A model generated the notes under the pieces. That model was not told the origin of the DNA, did no database searches, and was given only the letters and a program-made list of their open reading frames with translations. A stretch of 64,000 bases of DNA, taken from the NCBI GenBank assembly GCA_963576565.1, contig OY755047.1:32346851-32410850 (forward strand). Direction: 5' to 3'. Of this stretch, positions 55,820 through 64,000 are shown one piece after another (position 1 is the stretch's first letter; each line of letters starts with the position of its first letter). The DNA is from Aspidapion aeneum. Its lineage: Eukaryota > Arthropoda > Insecta > Coleoptera > Brentidae. The position numbers and the translations under genes were made by a program.

Positions 55820-56340
55820 CTTTTTTTTCTAAGAAGCTTATTTTTTTAAGTAGATAAAATATGTAACACAAATTGAAAATGTACTTATATAAGTACGACC
55901 CTGGAGGCTAACATATGACATAAACCCCACGTTATATTACAACTTTTAAAAGGAAATTGTATTTTCTATAATGAAGTATACGATAGTTTTTTTTCCCGTA
56001 AAGAGTATTTTTTAAAAAAAAATGTATAAAACCTTTAATAAACATGTTTTTTTGAAATAATTTCAACTTACGGACGCCACTTAAGAGCTACTTTCTTCTC
56101 TTAACCTTATCGACCAATACATTGTCGGAAAGAGAATTTTGTTCCTAACGAAAAATGTGTTCTATGCAACTAAAATAATACACATTTCGGGGGTTAGGAG
56201 GAGTTTTTTTAAGGTGATCCACTGGCCTTGACCCTGCGTTTATTTCTAGCCCCCCCAATTAATGGATTTTAGGGTAAAGACCCAACTTTAACACGCACTG
56301 TAACTCAGAGTCCATTTTTATATGGAAATTATTACCTACT

Positions 56341-56545
56341 TATTAAACATGCTTAGCCGCAGTTCAAACATTGTTCCTTTTTGAAATAGCGTATTGGATT
56401 ATGGGTGCAGCACTGGGCTTTTTTATCCTTTGCAGTGTTGGTTAAGAACAAGCTACAAATATATCCCAGTGCTTCACTAACAGTCCCACTGAAATACGTT
56501 ATAAGTTTTCTATTAAAACATTGAATTAGGCGCATGGGGCTGTGT
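56341..56545 (-). other. Orphan distal 5' flank of the IR pseudogene
   Basis: 'aacatgcttagccgcagtt', 'ctttgcagtgttgg' and 'gtcccactgaaatacgtta' align with 13940-14130 and 42560-42760. It was separated from its pseudogene by the insertion of 53914-56330. Confidence 0.65.
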
Positions 56546-56589
56546 ACAACCAGCCAACGAATACAAAATTCGTATATATATAGTTAAGA

Positions 56590-57380
56590 GAGGTTAGGCA
56601 GGGTCATACATTATTCCCTAAACTATTTAACCAGGCCCTAGAAGTTGTTTTTAAAAACTTGGATTGGGAAGAAACAGGCATCAAAATAAGCAGATGCCTT
56701 AATAACAGACAAATAAGAAGAACTGACAAAAATAATGGATGAACTGGATACAGCAGCTAAAAATATAGGCTTGAGAATGATCTACACAAATACTACAGGA
56801 ATTAAACTAAAAAAAGAGAACCAAACGACTGAAATCAAGAGACGATTATAATTGGCCTGGGCAGCATTCGGTAAATTAAGGTACATATTATAAAATAAAA
56901 ATTATCCTTACTACTTCAAAACGAAAGTGTATAACCTATGAATCATTCCTGTACTCACCTATGGATCCCAAACCTGGACACTTCAAAAATCAAACAAAAC
57001 AAAACAAAATCAAACATGGATAAGGTAACAAAAGCCCTAAGATCAATGGAAAAACAAATTTTACATGTAAAGCTAACAGATAGAAAAAGGAATAAATGGA
57101 CATTCAATTTAATTCAATTTTTTATTCGCCAATAACTTACAAAGTCAGGTTTCATCCTTAAAAAAAGTCATTAAAAAGTTATACAAAAAAGTAAATAAAA
57201 CAAGATATAAAAAAGAAAGTATAAAACATAGGTACGCTAAAAAAAACTTAAAAGAAAAAAAAATAATAAAACAAAAGTTAGAGATGTCAGAGAAGAGGTA
57301 GCAAAATTAAAATGGAAATTTGCCGGTCATAATATCAAACAGGAGACCATGGGAAAAGAACAGAAGTAGGGGACCAGAGA
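56590..57380 (+). mobile_element. RTE-like LINE fragment (second family)
   Basis: Plus-strand pieces: LFNQALEVVFKNLDWEETGI (about 56620-56690), remnants of the helix after the RT core (IIGLG.../GKLR), VTKALRSMEKQILHVKLTDR (about 57020-57090) and VREEVAKLKWKFAGHN (about 57290-57340). These are post-RT blocks of the same family as 38095-38660. Many stops; AT-rich filler at 57110-57280. Confidence 0.65.
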
Positions 57381-58345
57381 TGCTGTCCTGTTTTTTAAAG
57401 GAAGTTTATTCTAAACTGGATATAAACGTTGTATCGACGCCGACGGTGTTCTGTGATCTTGCGAAAGCTTTTGACTGCGTGGTGGTATGGTTTCCGGGGC
57501 ACAGTTTTAATGTGGTTTAAATCTTATCTTGAAAATAGACAACAAATGACTCAAATTCGAGATACAAATGGAACTATTGTTCTTCACTTGCTCCGTTAAC
57601 TTCTGAAGTTTCACAAAGATCTGTTTTGGGCCCAATCCTTTTGACTGCGTGGTGGTATGGTTTCCGGGGCACAGTTTTAATGTGGTTTAAATCTTATCTT
57701 GAAAATAGACAACAAATGACTCAAATTCGAGATACAAATGGAACTATTGTTCTTCACTTGCTCCGTTAACTTCTGAAGTTTCACAAAGATCTGTTTTGGG
57801 CCCAATCCTATTTCTTTTGTTTATAGATGACCTCTCATATCTTCTAATAAAAGGTGTTATCACTTGGTCATCAAGTGATAAGAATAAACTGGAGAGAATA
57901 ATAGAGTCAGACTTAAAACTTATCAAAAATTGGTTCATTATGAAATAAACCTCTTACAGGCAACAGGTTGGCACTAAATATTGAAAAAACAAAATATATT
58001 GTTTTCAAAAATAAAACCAAACTAAATCTAGAATTAGTAGGGAAGAAACTTGAAGAAGTCAATGAATTTAAAATTTTAGGGATCATTGTTGATAGCAAAT
58101 TGTCTTGAACCACACAATATAATAATTTAACAAAAAAAGCAAGATTCGAGTCAGTTGGCAACGAAGAAGCACTTAACTCGGTTTTTGAATCCCATGCAAG
58201 ATATTGCATTGCATTTTGGGGATTTGCAGCAGCATATAAAACAAAACATATTCCTGCTTCAAAAGCGGACTATAAGACTTATATATGCAACATTTCAAAC
58301 GCCACTTCTTGCGAACATCAATTTAAGGATCTACAAATATTAATC
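57380..58345 (+). mobile_element. CR1/Jockey-like LINE fragment
   Basis: Reads VFCDLAKAFDCV (motif A), WFKSYLENRQQ, SEVSQRSVLGPILFLLFIDD (motif B, about 57775-57835), ALNIEKTKYIVFKNKTK (about 57975-58020), LVGKKLEEVNEFKILGIIVD and LLQKRTIRLIYATF (about 58255-58300). The catalytic F-A-D-D box is missing around 57850. Broken by frameshifts and by an internal tandem duplication. Confidence 0.75.
57469..57808. repeat. Exact 170-bp tandem duplication
   Basis: 57469-57638 and 57639-57808 appear identical base for base, running from 'ttttgactgcgtggtgg' to 'tgttttgggcccaatcc'. It lies within the RT of a decayed LINE. Confidence 0.9.
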
Positions 58346-59029
58346 TTTTATGAATTTTGTTTGAAGCACTATCATTAATGGTTAAGTATAATAAACAAGG
58401 TTTCTTTAAAAAAGGACTCGAAATACATAATTATATTATAAAAAACAGGACTCAGATACTAACTGATAAAGAATTATTTTTTTTATCTTGGCAAACTTTA
58501 TAACAAACTTTCAGATAACATTAGAACTAAAAATTTAAATACCACTATTTACTAAGACCTTAAAACTTAGTACTTAAACCAAGGTCTAGTACTAAAGTCT
58601 ATGAACTTGATACCGACTGGTTAGTGTGTTTTTTAATACTTACAGGTCAAATTACGGCAAAAATTTGGTTTACGCTTAGGTGTAATAGCATAATAAGCAT
58701 TTCTCAGTGAGTTTTAACTTTAATTAAATTTAAATTAACTTTAAAAATAAAGAAAAATTTGGTCCGTGCAGCCGTAGGATTCCCGTTAAAAATAGTTTGA
58801 AATTGTAGTACGACCCCTGAGGGGTTCGAAAAACTGTAGAAATAATCCATGATCGATAAAAAACCAGTAGTTCTATAGTATGATTGAGTGCCCCCCCCCC
58901 CTCTCTTACCAGTCTAAGCCCCGTCCACGTGCCACCTATCACCTGTCAAATGTCAATTGTCACCTGTCAATTGTCAACTCTTACCTGTCAAACGTCAACT
59001 GTCATTGGCAGATTGTCTGGATTTAAAAA
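58346..59029. other. Spacer with short CACCTGTCAA repeats
   Basis: AT-rich LINE remains to about 58560, then unassigned. At 58935-59005 a 10-11 bp motif (cacctgtcaa / tgtcaattg) is repeated about seven times. No gene. Confidence 0.4.
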
Positions 59030-60088
59030 CTATAAAAAAATGATCTCTTAAGAGTTGGCAATGAATAAAATTTTTTAACTTTTCCAATCCAATGAGTATA
59101 CTTGACTTTGTCCAGCTGCAACAAAACAAATGTATTGCGACCAAAGTATATGTGAATTTGGTATTGACTTGTTTAATATTATTAAAACGAACGCCAAGAA
59201 TACATAAGTATTTCGACCAGGTGTTTTTCCTCTTGAATGCCAAATAAACAGCCAACAAATCGCAAAAGGGACACCCACTAAAAGCCAAATACTACTTTTA
59301 AAGCAACCAAAGAATATATTGAATTTTTTTATGCAATGTATTAGATTGTTCTGGTGATACTATAACATCGCAAATGTGTTCAGTTCATAACTTTTTGAAT
59401 TCTTGTAAACGTCGATTGACTTCTTTTTTATTATTAACTCCAAATTCATGTTATCTGCTTAGTTTAGTTCAGTGAAGTAGTAATTTAATAAACCATTTTT
59501 ATCATCACTAAAACTACGCGTGTGTGGAAATAAATCGTACGTGCACACTTTTAAAACATTTTTTTCAGTTGTATCAATAAGATTCATTTGAGTACCATCA
59601 CTTATAAAGTCATCCTTTAAATCCATGACGTAAAAATCGTCATTTATGGTTACAATCATAAATAAGGCATAATAAAGTACCGTGCGAACGGTTTTTACAA
59701 ATTTTTGCGAAGGTTTTTCTTTTAAAATAAAGTTCGTTGTTGTAATGATTCTTTTTGTGCTGTTGTTGTTAACTCCTATCATATTAATAATCGTGAAAAA
59801 TTTCTCAATTTCTGGAAGATAAATTATAAAAGAATTTTGATTACTAATTTTACAACATGTAATATTTTTAAAGGAATTCAAAATTACAACTGGCATTGTG
59901 CTGGGATAACTAAAATCTACGAAATGATCTATCCAGTTTGTGTAATTGGTGTGTTTTATGATAATATTATCAAGCCAGTTGTAAAATTTGGGCGTATTTT
60001 TTTCGGGAACAACGGGACATAATTTACCAAATACACAATGGCTACTCACACCGGTTAGTATTATACATATTACCACTGAGTTTGCCAT
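59030..60088 (-). pseudogene. IR pseudogene, C-terminal half missing
   Basis: ATG 60088 starts MANSVVICIILTGV and the frame stays open for 209 codons with the family's N-terminal landmarks (VVILNSFKNITCC, FILKEKPSQKFVK, VCTYDLFPHTRSFSDD), then hits TAA at 59459 within the 'ELNRSDNM' region. Beyond it the first membrane segment (CWLFIWHSRG) and a shortened pore/M3 region can be followed to about 59030 with frameshifts and an internal deletion. S2 and the final membrane segment are absent. Confidence 0.85.
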
Positions 60089-60172
60089 ATATGTTGTATA
60101 TTATCTTACTTTTATTAAAAACGTAAAAAGTGAACATGCGTAAGCAAGGAGTATGTATGTAGCTATAACGCA

Positions 60173-60649
60173 GGATGGAGGATAGCTTCCAACAATACTG
60201 GATGAATATACCAGAACTGGCTCACTCTAAAGAGTTCATTAAAGGACCTTGTCAGAAGAGAGCCAGAAATATCATTGGACTTACCAGACAGGAGATCCTT
60301 ATAGTGACTGGACTTTTTACGGGTCACTGTCGACTAAGAGTACCCATGCACAGAATGGGAATAACAGAAGAGACCGAATGTAGACTCTGTATGGAGGATG
60401 ATGAAACAGTTAGACATGTACTGTGCGAATGTCCGGCTATTGCACGTTTACATCAAAACACTTTCGGTAAACCTCAGATTGATTCAGAAGATCTGAACAG
60501 TGTCTCACCCAAACTGATAGCTAACCTTTTTGGAGGATTAGGCATACAGTGGTGAGAAACCACTCAAAAGTGAGCCACAATAGACCCACTAGTGGTCGCA
60601 GTGGAAGGGCTGCAAGGCCCACTCATATATGAATCATCATCATCATCAT
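60173..60649 (+). mobile_element. 5'-truncated I/R1-group LINE fragment
   Basis: A 126-codon frame to TGA 60553 ends in the post-RT zinc-finger block LFTGHCRLRVPMHRMG, CRLCMEDDETVRHVLCECPA, typical of I-group elements, followed by a 3' tail and (ATC)n. The 10-bp repeat ctataacgca at 60163-60172 and 60650-60659 is the target duplication; the intact paralogous sequence is at 42496-42505 (ctataacgct). It landed about 80 bp upstream of the pseudogene's start codon. Confidence 0.85.
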
Positions 60650-60659
60650 CTATAACGCA

Positions 60660-61548
60660 ATACACTTTAATTTACTTATATGATTAGTTAATTGTCATTT
60701 CATGTAATTACTTATATTCAAACTTGCATGGTCGCAGTTCAAATATTAATTTTAGTTAATTTAACTCGTACATTTTAAATTCGTTTTCTGATAAAAAATT
60801 GTTTTATCGGTATAAATATGATATGGTACCAGACTATGTAAATTTTTTTTAAATATAATGGGTGTTTCTAAGAATCATGTACAAAAGAAGAGAGGATTCC
60901 TTGACGTATTTCATGACTAAAAATTTAACGTAAATACTGCATTACCAATATAGAGGTTGTTAAAAATTCCCAAATAAATGCAGAAGAATTGGAGTTGTAA
61001 TTGTTTTGTATTTGCTACCGTTGCGTTATGCTGAAAATAGCTATTTCCTAACAAGTACAAAAAAATGGATATTTCGGCCGTTAAAAGAATCACTAGATGC
61101 ATACAAAATTTTCCGCATGGAAGCGCAGTGTTAACAATGCGCAAGATCGCATTTTTCGCAAACTATGATTGACGTGACGTAGGAAAAAGTCGTTGCAAGC
61201 ATTAAACCATCGATATAATTCAATGCCGGTAGGGGTATTTTTCCTCGGAGGGGTTGTTTCTGTTGGTTGCGCACAGCTCGACACGGTAGGTTGCACACAT
61301 CTCTACACGGAGCCATCGCCTGCATTCTTCTAAATTCTAATAAGGCTAAAAACGATCGTGGATTGGCATGGATCAATTTGCCTGCACCTTGTTAGGGCGT
61401 GTTTCAAACAAGGATGATTCGTATCTTTGTGATCGACGTCGGAGAAAGTGAAAACTACATAGTTTCATTAAGTTGCCATCGGTAAAATGCCGTTAGGGAT
61501 GAAGTAAATAGTTGTTTCTGCTAGCTTTCCACAATTCTTTTAAGTAAT
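60660..61548. other. IR 5' flank continuing into unassigned sequence
   Basis: 60651-60840 resembles the IR 5' flank. 60841-61548 shows no gene; overlapping short frames on the minus strand at 61093-61376 are mutually exclusive and lack domains. Confidence 0.4.
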
Positions 61549-62170
61549 TATGAGGTTTGTCTTTTAAGTTTGCGGGAATAAAATAGTAGATAACTTTTAA
61601 AGACTTTATTGTTTTTTAAAGTACCCTCCACGAAAATTAATGCACTTTTGCATGTGCTCAAACCACTTGTCAAAGCTGTAACTCCACTCGTGTGGTACTG
61701 TCAAAATTGCATTCTGGAAGGCTTTCTGTGCTTTGTGCGAACTTGCATTGTCTTGGTGGAGGATGATTCGTAGTTCGGGGTTTATAAGCAGTCCTTCCAG
61801 AGGAACTGTTGCTACATGACTTGCTTTTGAAACAATCGCGGCCATCTTTTTGGATACACACCGAGAACGGATGACTTTTGTTGGCCTTTCTTCATCTTGA
61901 AATACCCAAGCAGGCGACTGACGTTTATATTCGGGTTCATATGAGTAAATCCACGATTAATCACCACTGACAATACTGTAGACGTTTTTAGAGTTTTCAG
62001 CATCGATGTTTTCCTGGGTGACAGCCGGTTTTGGTGCACCTGGCCTAGGATCGTCGCTAAGGCTAATCCGTCCAGGCGTGAATTATTCACACCAACGAGA
62101 AACTGTGACCGATGTGACGCTTCATTACCGAAAACAGAAAGCAAGGCATTTTTGTTGGGATAATAATAAT
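61549..62170 (-). mobile_element. Mariner-family transposase relic
   Basis: A terminal-repeat-like end (tatgaggtttgtcttttaag, next to TA) lies at 61549-61578. Minus-strand coding remains, in shifting frames: ...PRKTSMLKTLKTS (about 62000), WIYSYEPEYKRQS, WVFQDEE.PTKVIRSR (about 61870-61930), SKASHVATVPLEG, RIILHQDNASSHKAQ (catalytic D in H-x-D-N-A, about 61730-61765) and FDKWFEHMQKCINFRGGYF (about 61615-61670). A deletion removes the segment between HDNA and the C-terminus that would hold the last catalytic Asp. The right-hand terminal repeat is not evident. Confidence 0.8.
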
Positions 62171-63042
62171 TTCGAAAGTTGTAAAAAATTATACCCCGTT
62201 AAAATGTTCTCCGTTTAATTCAATTTTTCGACTGATATTTTCGCACCCCGCTTTTGTGTTTATGGGGTGCAAGCAGTATTGCTAGGGTTCTTGGAGAAGA
62301 CGAGTATCGTCAGTCTCCAAACAACCTTAACAATATAATATATTTTATTGAATGTAGAATAATATAGCTTTAGAATATAAACAGTGCAATAGCTTAAGAC
62401 ATGTATTAGTGATAAATATGAAAATTCCCTTTCCTTTTTTAAAATGATACAAAATATTGCTATTTACAGTATTACTCGTAATAACGGGAACAGGCCAGGA
62501 CAGATCTTTCTGGGCTCTGTACTGTTTAACTTTTACACCTCTACTGAAACCGCTAATGCACCTCCCAATACAACTTTCTTCCTGCGTCAGCACTTATTGG
62601 CGATGGCTCGTTGCCAACACATCGAAGCAAAGTTCGTTTAATGACTTGTGAGGTACTAATCCACTGCATGATCAGCATTTTGATAAAAGTGCATTTTAAT
62701 TAATTTAGAACAATTTTTTTAAATAAAAATCTGATTTAATATTTTACCTACTTATGTTAATTAAAAATATTCACTGTAGCTATAAATCTATATGTATCGC
62801 ACTGCCGTTTTGAATTTAGGTTGCGTAAAGATTGAGGTTAAGTGTTACTAACGGCATTGTTAGTCGTCAAAATGTTTCTACTTTAGTAAGATAAATTGCA
62901 TATTAATTTTTAATGTTTCTTTGAAAACAGACATGCTTACATTTTGCTAAAATAACTAAAATTTACTTTATAAATTGTACAGTTTAATATATTTGTAAAA
63001 TACCGAACAAAATATTTTAATCCTATTCAATAAAAATAATAT
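62171..63042. other. Spacer and 3' flank of the right-edge IR gene
   Basis: 62171-62860 holds no recognisable gene; the small frames at 62345-62651 overlap on both strands. 62870-63042 resembles the IR 3' flank ('gataaattgcatattaat', 'tacagtttaatatatttgtaaaatac'). Confidence 0.4.
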
Positions 63043-64000
63043 CTAAGGTAAATAGGGCAAGTCGTTTATTATTGACTGTTTATTTTGTAAATGATAGAGC
63101 ACCTCAATTAGAAAAACAATTATATTTAATATCCAAAAAACTATTAAAATATGAAAGGCTTGAGAAAGTTCCTTAAGACCTAGTGATTTGTAAGAATTCT
63201 GCGCACCTATAGCCATTTGCATTTTGAAAAATTTTGACAACAGTTTATCTAAAATTATACTATTTGTGATTCCGCTTTGGACAAGTCTTTTGATTTTTAG
63301 ATTTAATCTAGCTACACCATGTGTTCTTTTGTAGTTCATAAGCTTCATTTTAAATGAGCAAATGGGCTCCCTAACTTGGATAAACATTGGACTTCTGTCT
63401 TTGGCTGTGAAATTGTAGGGTAACGTATGGTAAAATATTGAGGACAATGTGATATGGGCGATACTCACATTGAGTCTGTCAGGCTCATAGTCAGTTTTTG
63501 TTACATGCTCTAAAAGATCTTTCACAATTTGCGACTGACCGAAAGTTCTGAGCTGATCGATTAGGAACATAGGAGCACCGATTGGGATTTTTGAGTCCAC
63601 CACCGATTGTAGAGTGGTCACTTCGCAATTTTTAACTTTTCCAATTATTAATGAGTATAATTGGCTTTGTCCAGCTGCCACAAATGCAATTGCCATAAAA
63701 TTCAAAAGAATAAATATAGGTCTGTAAAATACCGGTACATATGAATATGGTAAGGGCTTGTTTAATATAATTAAGACTAACGCTAAAAATATATTTGTAT
63801 TTCGACCAGGTTTTTTTCCTCCTGAGTACCAAACGAACAACCAACATATTGCAAAAGTGAGACTCATTAAAATCCAAATAGATTTCTTAAAGCAACCAAA
63901 GAAAATATTGAATTCTTTAATGCAATGTGTGGTGGGAGTAATGACAATAATTTGATCTCGACCATTGGACAGATAGGAGACTTCCAAATCCTTATCCGTG
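63043..64000 (-). CDS. Divergent ionotropic receptor (IR), 3' part, runs off the window
   Basis: The C-terminal 318 or so residues are open from the right edge to TAA at 63043. Landmarks match the intact paralogues: IIVITPTTHC, first membrane segment SIWILMSLTFAICWLFVWYS, FYRPIFILLNFMAIAFVAAG, LNVSIAHITLSSIFYH, LGLKELSQAF and the PYLP end. It is more diverged from the two other intact copies than they are from each other. The N-terminal 250 or so residues lie beyond 64000, so intactness of the whole gene cannot be judged. Confidence 0.85.
   Translation of the reverse strand, partial: TDKDLEVSYLSNGRDQIIVITPTTHCIKEFNIFFGCFKKSIWILMSLTFAICWLFVWYSGGKKPGRNTNIFLALVLIILNKPLPYSYVPVFYRPIFILLNFMAIAFVAAGQSQLYSLIIGKVKNCEVTTLQSVVDSKIPIGAPMFLIDQLRTFGQSQIVKDLLEHVTKTDYEPDRLNVSIAHITLSSIFYHTLPYNFTAKDRSPMFIQVREPICSFKMKLMNYKRTHGVARLNLKIKRLVQSGITNSIILDKLLSKFFKMQMAIGAQNSYKSLGLKELSQAFHILIVFWILNIIVFLIEVLYHLQNKQSIINDLPYLP

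Larger units (their letters stand above)
53914..56330. mobile_element. Terminal-inverted-repeat element splitting an IR 5' flank
   Basis: Inverted repeats of about 105 bp: 53941-54045 ('gttactgtgcgtgttaaag', 'ggggctagaaataaacg') against 56195-56304. Flanking attacct at 53907-53913 and 56331-56337 is a probable target duplication, and the corresponding empty sequence is seen at 42551-42580. The interior has no transposase; it holds a smaller foldback (54290-54526), diverged repeats and a nested RTE fragment. The outer 26-27 bp beyond the inverted repeats do not match, so the true termini are uncertain. Confidence 0.7.

Noticed and set aside
53914..56330. Autonomous DNA transposon with transposase
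   Set aside because: Despite good inverted repeats, the only protein-coding content is a nested LINE fragment.
61093..61376. Two overlapping minus-strand frames as a gene
   Set aside because: Mutually exclusive frames, no start context, no domain, next to a mariner relic.
1..64000. tRNA, rRNA or other structured RNA genes
   Set aside because: I saw no tRNA-like A/B box plus cloverleaf or rRNA signature by reading; a covariance-model scan would be decisive.

Overview
The window looks like nuclear DNA from an insect with a large, AT-rich, repeat-laden genome. The evidence is a spliced animal gene with GT-AG introns (WDR44 orthologue), several intronless divergent chemosensory ionotropic receptor (IR) genes, and many animal-type transposable elements (RTE, Jockey/CR1, I-group and BEL/Pao retroelements, Penelope, mariner, foldback elements). 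I cannot name the order; a beetle-like large genome is only a guess.

Layout. 1-3060 is a foldback-type repeat with inverted arms and an older repeat inside. 3345-4865 is a decayed RTE-like LINE. 5034-7337 carries five consecutive exons of WDR44 on the plus strand; neither the upstream nor the last downstream exons are visible here. 8007-11303 is an essentially full-length RTE-type LINE with a 14-bp target duplication. 12095-13804 is the first intact IR gene (minus strand). 13.8-20.9 kb is repeats, a satellite and one candidate spliced transcription unit with a TATA box (17.1-18.0 kb). 20991-27790 is a complete BEL/Pao LTR retrotransposon with a 5-bp target duplication. 28.3-35.1 kb is a satellite of about 165 bp interrupted by a complete Jockey-like element (30213-34577). 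36-38.7 kb is hairpin and tandem repeats. 40711-42423 is a second intact IR gene, closely similar to the first.

From 43 to 64 kb come foldback elements, a Penelope-like relic, three IR pseudogenes (51.0-51.6, 52.2-53.8 and 59.0-60.1 kb), a terminal-inverted-repeat element that split the upstream flank of one of them, further LINE fragments, a mariner relic, and a third intact IR gene running off the right edge (63043-64000).

The main biological story is a tandem array of at least six IR copies, all on the minus strand, whose duplicated units include conserved 5' and 3' flanks. The array is being pulled apart by transposon insertions, many of which can be dated relative to each other through target duplications or paralogous empty sites. 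The proteins are predicted four-segment membrane receptors of the IR/iGluR superfamily, probably chemosensory. Most of the remaining open frames are retroelement proteins in various states of decay.
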